A stretch of 64,000 bases of DNA, taken from positions 124,001-188,000 of the forward strand of contig NZ_JBBCAS010000006.1 in NCBI RefSeq assembly GCF_037203765.1, given 5' to 3'. Shown here one piece after another: positions 24,587 to 32,836 of this stretch (positions are counted from its first letter, which is position 1; the number at the start of each line of letters is the position of its first letter). Source of the DNA: Sediminicola sp037203765. Lineage in GTDB: Bacteria > Bacteroidota > Bacteroidia > Flavobacteriales > Flavobacteriaceae. A program made the translations under genes and the position numbers. The notes beneath the pieces were generated by a model that saw nothing but the letters and a program-made list of their open reading frames with translations, had not been told where the DNA came from and ran no database searches.

Positions 24587-25990
24587 ATGATGCAGTATAT
24601 CTTAGAAAGTGTAGCATTCCAATTGTTATTTCTGATCATATATGACGTGTTTTTAAAGAGGGAGACCTTTTTTCAATGGAACAGGGCCTATTTATTGGCA
24701 ACTTTTCTGCTTTCACTTCTACTTCCGTGGATGAAGATAGAGGCGCTGAAAATCACGGTGTCCAAGAAATTTATGGCCTATCCGGAATACTTATGGGGTA
24801 TGGATATGGGTGCGGGAACGGGTGTATTGCTTACTGCCGAAGAATCACAGTTTATGCTTTCATGGCAAGAAATGCTGCTCTACGGTGGCATGGTGTTAGC
24901 GGCGGTGCTCTTTATCATTAAGTTGGTTCAGATCCGACAACTCAAAAATAGAGGGGAGGTTCATTATTTTGATCAGTTTACCAGAGTAGTGGTTGCCAAG
25001 AGCAATATCGCGTTTTCCTTTTTTAAAACGATTTTCTTGGGGGAGGAAGTGTTGAAAAAAGAGCACGAGAGTATTTTGCAGCATGAACTGGTTCATATTC
25101 AACAGCGTCACTCCCTGGATCTTATGTTCTTTGAACTGATGCGAATAGCCTTCTGGTTCAATCCCCTTGTATATGTATATCAAAACCGGATTTCTGAATT
25201 GCACGAGTTCATCGCCGATGCCAAGGTATCCAAGTCGCACCAAAGGGAGCACTATCAAAATTTATTGTCCCAGGTGTTCCAGACCCAACATATTTCATTT
25301 ATCAATCAATTTTTTAAATCATCATTAATCAAAAAACGAATCGTCATGTTACAAAAATCAAGATCAAGGAAAGTCTGGCAATTGAAGTACTTATTGTTAT
25401 TGCCATTAATTGTTGGAATGTTGTTTTATACCTCTTGTGAAGGGGTGGAAAATACAAAAACAACTGAGGAAGAACAGCATCTGGAAGCCACTGAAAGCAC
25501 TGGAAACACTAATGAAATATCTGTTTCCTTTGCGGTGATAGATCAGGTGCCAGTTTTTCCTGGGTGTGAAGATGCCGAGGATAAAAAGGCCTGTTTTCAT
25601 GATAAAATACAAGAGCATGTCCGTAAAAATTTCCACTATCCTGAAGAAGCTAATAATAATGGAATTCAGGGGAGGGTAAGTGTGATGTTTACCATTGATG
25701 AAAAAGGAAATATAATAAATATTCGAAAGAGGGGACCACACAGATTGCTCGAAGATGAAACAGAGCGTATTATTGCCAGATTGCCTAAAATGTTACCAGG
25801 GATACATAATGGCCAAGCAGTAACTGTACCATTCTCTATTCCCATTACCTTTAAAATCGAGGATGGGCAACTGGATAATAAGGGAGTTAAAGAAAACCAA
25901 ACAAAAAAGGCGGCTGAATTTGCTGATAATGAGGAGGCACAGGCACTTGACGAAATGTTTATTGTTGGGTACGGACCTAAGAAGGAGTAG
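24587..25990 (+). CDS. BlaR1-type M56 peptidase with TonB-like domain and SusC-like tail
   Basis: This 467-residue inner-membrane protein has N-terminal membrane segments and an M56 zinc-peptidase site, HELVHIQQRHSLD, near residue 166. A distal ELHEFIADAKV probably supplies the third ligand. Another membrane segment (LLLLPLIVGMLFYTSC) follows near residue 275. The periplasmic part ends in a TonB C-terminal-like domain (VPVFPGCED, IQGRVSVMFTIDEKGNI, VTVPFSIPITF, about residues 318-425). The tail QALDEMFIVGYG closely resembles the QALDEVVIIGYG of the SusC encoded at 44.2 kb. It probably senses an envelope signal and relieves BlaI repression. An upstream GTG/ATG choice is not an issue: ATG at 24587 or 24590. 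Confidence 0.88.
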   Translation: MMQYILESVAFQLLFLIIYDVFLKRETFFQWNRAYLLATFLLSLLLPWMKIEALKITVSKKFMAYPEYLWGMDMGAGTGVLLTAEESQFMLSWQEMLLYGGMVLAAVLFIIKLVQIRQLKNRGEVHYFDQFTRVVVAKSNIAFSFFKTIFLGEEVLKKEHESILQHELVHIQQRHSLDLMFFELMRIAFWFNPLVYVYQNRISELHEFIADAKVSKSHQREHYQNLLSQVFQTQHISFINQFFKSSLIKKRIVMLQKSRSRKVWQLKYLLLLPLIVGMLFYTSCEGVENTKTTEEEQHLEATESTGNTNEISVSFAVIDQVPVFPGCEDAEDKKACFHDKIQEHVRKNFHYPEEANNNGIQGRVSVMFTIDEKGNIINIRKRGPHRLLEDETERIIARLPKMLPGIHNGQAVTVPFSIPITFKIEDGQLDNKGVKENQTKKAAEFADNEEAQALDEMFIVGYGPKKE

Positions 25991-26141
25991 ATTGTTATTG
26001 TGGGCAGTGAAGGTGAGAATGTTATCCACTTGTTAGATGGGATCTATAAAAAATATTGTATAAAAATACATGTAGTTGTATGTATCCTGTCTTTACGTGC
26101 TTTCCTTTTAAATATCAATAATTGATTTAACCGATGTTTCA

Positions 26142-27278
26142 ATGAAACAATTAATTGTTCTTATAATTGGATTGGTCAGTTTCAATGCCGGAGCCCAGTC
26201 TTCGGCCTTGCAAAAAGCTGATAGTTTATACCGTATTGGTAATTACATTCCCGCGATTAATTATTATGCAGCAGTAGGAACTATAGCTGCTCAGATTCAA
26301 ATAGCCAATGCATATAATGCCATAGGTAATTATGACAAGGCCATAGATTCATACAAAGCTGTGGTGGATAAAAATGAAGCACAAGTCCTTGCAAAATTTG
26401 AACTGGGCAAACTGTATTTAAAGACAAACCAGTTTTTAGAGGCTTTAAAGGTCTTTCAACGTTTGAATATAGATCGGGGCAATAATCCAGAGTTTCTGTA
26501 TTATGAAGGTCGTGCTTGGCAGGAATTGGATAGTATTGAAAGCGCCAATAAAAAATTTAGGAGGGCGGTGGATTTAGACAGCACACATTTGAGGAGTACC
26601 TACCAATTGGGCAAACACTATTTGCAACAAAGAAAGCTCGATTCTGTCTTGTATTATGTAGATCATGGATTGGTGTTTTATGAAAATGATGTTTCATTAC
26701 TCAACCTTAAAGGTTTGGCTTATTTCAATGCAAACAAGGGGTACTTGGCCTTGCCTATCTATGAACAACTTTTGGAACTAGGGGAGAATACAACCTATGT
26801 TTATGAGAAGCTTGGGGTTTTATACGGTCTTTTGTATGAGAACGAGAGGTCTAAAATGGCTTATCAAAGTTTTATTGAATTGGAGCCCACTAATCCCAAG
26901 GCACTATATGGGCTCGGTAACGCATATGCAAAGTTGAAGGTTTTGGATAGTGCCGCTATTTATATAAAGGAAGCCATAGTTCAGCAACAGATCAAATTGG
27001 ACAAGGAATACAATGCTTTGGCCCGTATAGCAGTTGATCAAGGTGATTTAAAGTCAGCGATTGCTTATTATAAAGATGCACTGCAAGAAGATCCCGAGGG
27101 ATATTTGTATAAATACGAGATCTGTTTTCTGATGGATCAGTTTTATAAAGATCCAAAAATGAAACTGGGGTGTTATAGTAATTATATGGAAACATTTGGT
27201 AAGAAAAAGGATTATTTCTCTGAGTTCGCCCAAAGGCGTATCAATGAGTTACGGGAGGAAATTCATTTTGAGAAATAG
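26142..27278 (+). CDS. Secreted TPR-repeat protein
   Basis: This 378-residue protein has a Sec signal peptide (MKQLIVLIIGLVSFNAGAQ) and then about eight to nine tetratricopeptide repeats. Examples are QIANAYNAIGNYDKAIDSYK, AKFELGKLYLKTNQFLEALK, LYGLGNAYAKLKVLDSAAIY and IAVDQGDLKSAIAYYKDAL. TPR arrays mediate protein-protein contacts, here in the periplasm. It follows the BlaI/BlaR1 pair on the same strand after 151 bases and could be part of that response, but the gap allows an independent promoter. A strong terminator follows. Confidence 0.85.
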   Translation: MKQLIVLIIGLVSFNAGAQSSALQKADSLYRIGNYIPAINYYAAVGTIAAQIQIANAYNAIGNYDKAIDSYKAVVDKNEAQVLAKFELGKLYLKTNQFLEALKVFQRLNIDRGNNPEFLYYEGRAWQELDSIESANKKFRRAVDLDSTHLRSTYQLGKHYLQQRKLDSVLYYVDHGLVFYENDVSLLNLKGLAYFNANKGYLALPIYEQLLELGENTTYVYEKLGVLYGLLYENERSKMAYQSFIELEPTNPKALYGLGNAYAKLKVLDSAAIYIKEAIVQQQIKLDKEYNALARIAVDQGDLKSAIAYYKDALQEDPEGYLYKYEICFLMDQFYKDPKMKLGCYSNYMETFGKKKDYFSEFAQRRINELREEIHFEK

Positions 27279-27302
27279 TCCGTTCTTACTGATAAGTTGC
27301 AA

Positions 27303-27334
27303 TAAAAAAGCCCAACATCTGTTGGGCTTTTTTA
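27303..27334. terminator. Bidirectional terminator
   Basis: AAAAAAGCCCAACA and TGTTGGGCTTTTTT form a perfect 14-bp stem around a two-base TC gap. It ends the TPR gene on plus and the five-gene CRTAC1 operon on minus. Confidence 0.9.
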
Positions 27335-28225
27335 TTGTTTGCTCAAAGGCATGTAGATCTCTGCCGTCCAGTTCAGTTCATCTCCACCCATATTGGGGTT
27401 GTTGAAAAAGATTTCCATGGGTAGTCCGGTGACCTCAATATCCTTACTTTTGGCATAGTCCAGCAGTGCATACCATGCCCTATCGGATGTAATATAATTT
27501 CCATTGTAAATGGCCTTCAGGGCTTTTCGGGACTTTCGATAGCCGTAGTGGAGTTCTGGATGTTCGGGTAAACTATCAGATTTGATGACAGGATATCCAA
27601 AATTGTACTCTATGCTGTCCTTTTGCATGTCCCATTTGGTGATTTCAATAAAAGGCCTGCCCTTTAGTGTTGCTCCGTTATTGACCAAATAAGGATCTAA
27701 CAAGGGGAAATTTCGCATCATGCCACCTGCCTTACCAAATTGGGATGTTTTTACCTTTACATAGGCATAATAGGTGGCGCTTATTTCGTCTTCGCCTACA
27801 ACTGAAACCCTTATGTTTTTAATATGCTCATGGAGCTTCTCATTGAAATCGGCCAATGTTTTTACGGTGCGTTTCTCAAAATCGGTCTTCGTAAAAGGAA
27901 TACGGATCTTATTGATGAAACTATGCGCACTGTCCTTGGCAAAGATCTTGATTTTGGAAACGGAATCGTTTACCGCATCAATTTCCCATGCATATAAATG
28001 GGTTGTATCGTTGAAGTGCAATGTCTGGTTAAGTTGGGCCAATTCCTTCCCTTCGTTTAGTTCGGCCTTGTCCAACGTGGAATTCCAAAGTTTTATGGTC
28101 TGGTTAATCGTCCCAGGATTGGCTTTGGCCTTAATGGTTACCAAATAGTCGTACGGGTAGAAGAAAAGATACCAAACAATCCCTACTATACATAGGGACA
28201 ACAGCACTAAAAAGAACTTTTTCAT
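27332..28225 (-). CDS. Membrane-anchored GyrI-like/SRPBCC protein
   Basis: This 297-residue protein has an N-terminal membrane anchor (FFLVLLSLCIVGIVWYLFF) and then two domain-like parts. The first resembles a polyketide-cyclase/SRPBCC fold (IKAKANPGTINQTIKLW, YAWEIDAVNDSVSKIKI). The C-terminal half resembles the GyrI-like effector-binding domain (KALKAIYNGNYITSDRAWYALLDYAK, GLPMEIFFNNP and WTAEIYMPL). Such domains bind hydrophobic small molecules, but no DNA-binding part is present. It is the last gene of the CRTAC1/haloperoxidase operon, one base after the haloperoxidase stop. It may bind a product of that pathway. The ligand is unknown. Confidence 0.78.
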   Translation of the reverse strand: MKKFFLVLLSLCIVGIVWYLFFYPYDYLVTIKAKANPGTINQTIKLWNSTLDKAELNEGKELAQLNQTLHFNDTTHLYAWEIDAVNDSVSKIKIFAKDSAHSFINKIRIPFTKTDFEKRTVKTLADFNEKLHEHIKNIRVSVVGEDEISATYYAYVKVKTSQFGKAGGMMRNFPLLDPYLVNNGATLKGRPFIEITKWDMQKDSIEYNFGYPVIKSDSLPEHPELHYGYRKSRKALKAIYNGNYITSDRAWYALLDYAKSKDIEVTGLPMEIFFNNPNMGGDELNWTAEIYMPLSKQ

Positions 28226-28226
28226 A

Positions 28227-29579
28227 TTATTGCTCCAATGTTGCCAATTCAGATTTTTGTTTCATGTTGAGGTTCTCCACAACATATTTCCCTAAATCCC
28301 GACCTTGTTTTACTCCAACTTCTACGGCTGCCCTAAAGTGGATACCACCGTACATTCTGCTTATCGCTGCTTCATCGGCAGCTTCTGAAAAAGAAGAAAA
28401 CTTCCGTACCGGCAATCCAAAGCGAATTTCGGTGTCGTCCTCAAATGCAAAATCGTCCCCAAAAATACTGGTAAGGGCGGTAGAAGCTGCACCGGAAACT
28501 ACGCTGTGACCACTGGGGTACTCTGGAAACGGTGGCGTTTGGAGCACCGGTTTCCAACTATCATCGATAAATTGATTGATCAGTGTTTCTGGCCTGATCA
28601 AATTGCTGCGGTATTTCTCATCCCAACAACTGATAAAGGCATCTGCCATGGCAATAGAGGTTTTGGTATAGGCGTAAATGGTCTTATCAAAATCACTATC
28701 TGTTTTTTTACAGGCGATCTTTGTGATCCCTATCCAATGTGCCCCAGGAGTGATCTTCTTTGTGGCGAACATCAAATGTCCCCTTGTCACCGAAACATAA
28801 GGATTACAGTCCCAGAACTGTGCAATCGCTATTTCTTCTGAAGTATCTCCTTCTTCAGTAATTTTCATGCTTATATCGTATACTTCTTGGAGTTCCTTGT
28901 AGAAGTCTGAACTTTTTTCTACCGAATAGGCGGGAGGGGCCACAGGTTTAAATTGTGCCGCGGAATCCATGACATAAGGTCTTATCTTATTCCAGTGCGG
29001 TTCAATTCCGGCCATATAGGAAGGCGGAGTGGGTTGCCAGCGCGCAGGATCGTCCGTATTTACCGTAAATTTTGGCATGGTACGGGTTTGTTTGTAGTTG
29101 TCCTTGTCCATCCAGGCAGCAATATGGTCAGCAACCAAGAGACCATAATCTTTGGAGGCATTGAATTCCGTCGGGTTTTTTGAGGACCAATCCGTATATA
29201 AACTGTCCCTGAATATATTGATTTTCTCCTCACTGAATATCAATCGTCGGCTAATATCCATATGGGCAATAAGGGCCGCCAATTTAGGATTTACCTTCCC
29301 GGATGGTTCAGGACTGGGGATGGGAGTTAGATCATTTAGTTGTCCCGCCAAGGATTTGTACTCATTATTGTGTGCCGCTATGATTTCAAAGGCTGCAATA
29401 TTGGGGTAGGCAAAAATTCTACTGGCCACAGGTGGGGAAAAAATATCATGAATCATTATCTCCGTTACCCTATCCACGGATTCGTGAAATAAATCGGGGG
29501 TGATAACTATGGGTTCTTCCTTTTTTTGGCAACCAATAAGAATTACAAATATCAGTAGTAGGCTTATTTTCTTCATCAT
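28227..29579 (-). CDS. Vanadium haloperoxidase/PAP2-like lipoprotein
   Basis: This 450-residue precursor has a lipoprotein signal, KISLLLIFVILIGC, with QKKEE after the cysteine, a charged pattern like Bacteroidota surface-export signals. The PAP2/haloperoxidase active-site triad is complete: KYRSNLIRP (K-x6-RP, about residue 325), EYPSGHSVVSG (about 355), and SRMYGGIHF (SR-x5-H, about 408). Vanadium haloperoxidases oxidise halides with H2O2. Acid phosphatases share the same site, so activity cannot be settled here. The start overlaps the preceding CRTAC1 gene as ATGA, and the stop is one base before the GyrI-like gene. MKKIS at residue 2 is an alternative start. Confidence 0.88.
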   Translation of the reverse strand: MMKKISLLLIFVILIGCQKKEEPIVITPDLFHESVDRVTEIMIHDIFSPPVASRIFAYPNIAAFEIIAAHNNEYKSLAGQLNDLTPIPSPEPSGKVNPKLAALIAHMDISRRLIFSEEKINIFRDSLYTDWSSKNPTEFNASKDYGLLVADHIAAWMDKDNYKQTRTMPKFTVNTDDPARWQPTPPSYMAGIEPHWNKIRPYVMDSAAQFKPVAPPAYSVEKSSDFYKELQEVYDISMKITEEGDTSEEIAIAQFWDCNPYVSVTRGHLMFATKKITPGAHWIGITKIACKKTDSDFDKTIYAYTKTSIAMADAFISCWDEKYRSNLIRPETLINQFIDDSWKPVLQTPPFPEYPSGHSVVSGAASTALTSIFGDDFAFEDDTEIRFGLPVRKFSSFSEAADEAAISRMYGGIHFRAAVEVGVKQGRDLGKYVVENLNMKQKSELATLEQ

Positions 29580-32500
29580 TTTCCAATGTTGTTTATCAAT
29601 TGATATACTTGGACCTTTTCATTGTTGAAAGTCGCAATCAAATAAGGTTTGTTCTTAAATGTGATGATATTGAGATGTCTTATAGATCTTTGTGAAAAGT
29701 CCAATCCCAGATCATCACCCAAAATTACATTATTTTTGCTTTTAATCATAGCCCCGGCAAAAGATCCCAAACGACCGTGGTATGGTTTAACTCCAAAGTA
29801 ATTGCCTGCTGCAAGTACCTCTTCAGCGCCATCTCCGTCAAAATCATACGCCAGAAATGTCATAATGGGCGCCATTTGTAGCTCCACGTTGAAGGGTACA
29901 AAGGTAAAATTCCCGTTATTATTTTCCAGATATCCGGAGCTCAGTTCGTGTACTTCGAAAACCTTGGCTTTTTTAAGTCCTTCCTCAGAAAGGATGCCTT
30001 TTATGGGTTTTCCTGCGAAATCTTTATACGCTGTAAATTTCTTTCTTAGACTTATCAATTGTTCGGAAAGGCCTTTTAATCCTTCTATAGGATAATCTTC
30101 ACCATTTTTTTTAATGGTCACAATAGTTTCCGTACTACCGTTGTTGTCAAAATCAGCATAGTACATCTTTAAAGCTGATTTCTGTGAGGCTTTGAATTTG
30201 GAATTCAACCCCCAGTTGCCGAGTAGGTAGTCCTTGTCACCGTCCTTGTCAATATCAAAGGGAATGATACTTTGCCATAGGCCGTTCAATTGATCTAGGT
30301 CCATATCATCCTTGATCAGCGTGCCTCCTTTATTTTTGAAAAATGTGGGCTGCATCCATTCCCCTACTACGATAAGGTCCAAAGTACCATCGCCGTTGTA
30401 ATCGTCCCAAACGGCATCTGTAACCATACCAATATGGTTCAGGGATTCATTTTCCAATATCTCAAATTTTCCATTCTTGTTTTGTAGGACATAAGAATAC
30501 GGTGTCTTCCCATAGTCATTGGTAACCATTTGATTCCCTACAAAAAGGTCCATGTCACCGTCTAAGTCGTAGTCTGCCCGCGCCAGAACAGAAGCATTTT
30601 GAAAGGTGGCAGGGAGTTGTTCTTGAACAAAGGTGGTGTCTTTCTGAGTATAATAGCTGTCCAATAGCGGTGGCATCTCGTTGAAAAAATCGGCACCCCC
30701 GGACCCTATAAAAAGATCTTTCTTACCATCCTTATTAAAATCCTCAATAACCGCCACTACGTCTTCTTTGATGGAATCTTTTTTGATGGTCGGGAAAGCC
30801 TTTTCTTTAAATCCGTCAGCATGCTGTACGTAGAGTTTAGAAGCCATGAATTTGGAACCGCCAAAAAAGATATCCTCATTTCCGTCGTTGGTTAGGTCAC
30901 CTATGGCTACTGCAGGTCCACGATCAGAAAATTGATAAGGAATCAATTTCTGCCTATTAAAATCGAAATAGGAGTCCTCCTTGTGTTCAAATTCAAGACC
31001 TAGGTTACCTTCAACCTTTTTGAAAATTTCATTTTTGTTCTGTACAAAAATAGGGTAGGTTGCCTGTACTTCTTCTTTTGGTGCAATTACCAAAGTCTGG
31101 TTTACCTTAACATTTTTTAGGAGCTGTGTTGTTCTATTGGGCCATATAATGCGAATAGAATCGATTTTCGTGTCCTTTCCATATCCAAAATGAACAAGAG
31201 GTTCAGAGGATGCCTGAAAGCCCCTGACCGTGTACATTTCCTTGTATTGAAGGATTCCCTTGTGGTAAGACAAAATTTTGGAACCTATGCCATATGGATT
31301 TTTTCCGGGGAATTTCAATTTGATTTTTAAATAATTGGCCTTGTTGTCGGTTTTATTGATATAGAGGGTTGCCGGATGGTTGATGTTGTTGGTCACAATA
31401 TCAAGGTCCCCATCGTTATCCAAATCGCCCATAGCTGTTGCACCGGAGATCAGGGTATCCCTTTTGATCCAGTTTTTGGACTTATCGATGAACTGCAGAT
31501 TGGAAGTCCCTTTAAAGACATAATTGGGGATGTTGCCTGAGGGCATCATATCCAAGGCCTGTTGGTCTACCAACTGAGTGTTGTCAATTTTTGTTTTGAT
31601 CTGGTCGTTGGAAGCGAAATTTATAAAGTCCAGGTCATTGGGTCGCTTTGGGATACCATTGGAAATAAATATATCCTGTTCTCCATCCTGATCATAATCG
31701 GCAAACAGGGAGCTCCAGCTCCAATCTGTGGCTGCAATACCACTCAAAAGGGCCGTTTCCTTAAATTTTCCTCCGGGTTGATTGATGTGAAGCATATTCC
31801 TGGTAAACTGATAGTGGTATCCGAATTGTCCAACCCTAAGTTTTTGTATTTGGTAGTCATCATCACCTTCGGAAGACTTGAGTACGGTCTCGTCCTCGGG
31901 AAGCATGTCCAGGGAAATAATATCGGGCCAGCCATCGTGGTTGATATCCCCAACGTCATTACCCATGGAAAATCGTGTGGTCTGTCCAAAATACTCCTTT
32001 AGGCTTTCTTTAAAGGTACCATCGCCATTGTTCAGGTAGTAATAATCATCCTCATGAAAGTCGTTTCCAACATAGATGTCGGGCCAACCATCTTGATTGA
32101 AGTCGCTAATGGCAACTCCTAGGCCATACCCGTTGACTCCACCATAAATACCGGCCTCTTCACTAACATCTACAAAGGTATTTCCGTCATTTCGAAGTAA
32201 GCGGTCCCCAGTTTGGAAGTCTCTTTGTAGCCTAAGATCTGACCGGCCGAAAGATTCCTGGGTATGTACCGCATGGTTTAGTAGGTATAGGTCAAGATCA
32301 CCATCCAAATCATAATCCAAAAAAGCTGCATTGGAGCTGAAGGTTTCAAAATCCAAGCCGTATTGGGCTGCGCTTTCGGTGAAGGTAGAATCTCCATTGT
32401 TGATAAAGAGTTCATTATAACCGTTAAAGCCATTTATTCCAACAACTGCGCAGACATAAATATCAAGAAGACCATCACCGTTTACATCCCCCATAACGGC

Positions 32501-32836
32501 ACCTGTATTCCAGGTGCTATTGCCGGCAACGCCTGCTTTTTCGGTGATATCTTCAAAAGTTAGGTTTCCTTTGTTGAGGTAAAGCTTGTTCTTTACCTGG
32601 TTACCTGAAAGGTAGATATCAGGAAGGCCATCGCCATTGATATCGCCAATGGCGACCCCGCCACCGTTATAAAAATAGAGATAGTCCAAAATATTGAGAT
32701 CATTGCTCTCTGTTAAGGTGTTGCTGAAGGTAATACCAGTTTTTTCTGGGGATGGATTTGTAAATAACTCGCCTTCCTTTGAACCGCAACCAACCAGCAG
32801 CAATAGGATCATGGCCATGACAATATTGTTATTCAT
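29576..32836 (-). CDS. CRTAC1-like VCBS/ASPIC-UnbV lipoprotein, third paralogue
   Basis: This 1086-residue lipoprotein (MILLLLVGC, then GSKEGE) is built of FG-GAP/VCBS blades with many calcium-type loops: DINGDGLPDIYLSGN, DVNGDGLLDIYVC, DYDLDGDLDLYLL and DFNQDGWPDIYVGND. An ASPIC/UnbV domain is in the middle (about residues 499-582, RGFQASSEPLVHFGYG), followed by a second set of blades. Such proteins form beta-propellers and are usually extracellular. Enzyme activity is not established. The start overlaps the previous paralogue by eight bases, and the end overlaps the haloperoxidase start by four. About the same architecture occurs in the two upstream genes, so these are old tandem duplicates. 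Confidence 0.9.
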   Translation of the reverse strand: MNNNIVMAMILLLLVGCGSKEGELFTNPSPEKTGITFSNTLTESNDLNILDYLYFYNGGGVAIGDINGDGLPDIYLSGNQVKNKLYLNKGNLTFEDITEKAGVAGNSTWNTGAVMGDVNGDGLLDIYVCAVVGINGFNGYNELFINNGDSTFTESAAQYGLDFETFSSNAAFLDYDLDGDLDLYLLNHAVHTQESFGRSDLRLQRDFQTGDRLLRNDGNTFVDVSEEAGIYGGVNGYGLGVAISDFNQDGWPDIYVGNDFHEDDYYYLNNGDGTFKESLKEYFGQTTRFSMGNDVGDINHDGWPDIISLDMLPEDETVLKSSEGDDDYQIQKLRVGQFGYHYQFTRNMLHINQPGGKFKETALLSGIAATDWSWSSLFADYDQDGEQDIFISNGIPKRPNDLDFINFASNDQIKTKIDNTQLVDQQALDMMPSGNIPNYVFKGTSNLQFIDKSKNWIKRDTLISGATAMGDLDNDGDLDIVTNNINHPATLYINKTDNKANYLKIKLKFPGKNPYGIGSKILSYHKGILQYKEMYTVRGFQASSEPLVHFGYGKDTKIDSIRIIWPNRTTQLLKNVKVNQTLVIAPKEEVQATYPIFVQNKNEIFKKVEGNLGLEFEHKEDSYFDFNRQKLIPYQFSDRGPAVAIGDLTNDGNEDIFFGGSKFMASKLYVQHADGFKEKAFPTIKKDSIKEDVVAVIEDFNKDGKKDLFIGSGGADFFNEMPPLLDSYYTQKDTTFVQEQLPATFQNASVLARADYDLDGDMDLFVGNQMVTNDYGKTPYSYVLQNKNGKFEILENESLNHIGMVTDAVWDDYNGDGTLDLIVVGEWMQPTFFKNKGGTLIKDDMDLDQLNGLWQSIIPFDIDKDGDKDYLLGNWGLNSKFKASQKSALKMYYADFDNNGSTETIVTIKKNGEDYPIEGLKGLSEQLISLRKKFTAYKDFAGKPIKGILSEEGLKKAKVFEVHELSSGYLENNNGNFTFVPFNVELQMAPIMTFLAYDFDGDGAEEVLAAGNYFGVKPYHGRLGSFAGAMIKSKNNVILGDDLGLDFSQRSIRHLNIITFKNKPYLIATFNNEKVQVYQLINNIGK

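Noticed and set aside
24168..25990. Beta-lactam resistance locus
   Set aside because: BlaI/M56 pairs are common general regulators in Bacteroidota, and there is no beta-lactamase or penicillin-binding protein gene nearby.
31562..32002. 146-codon plus-strand ORF inside a CRTAC1 gene, and similar ORFs at 35727-36155 and 36732-37244
   Set aside because: They are antisense frames of the repetitive DxDxDG coding sequence, with no start signals and no independent features.
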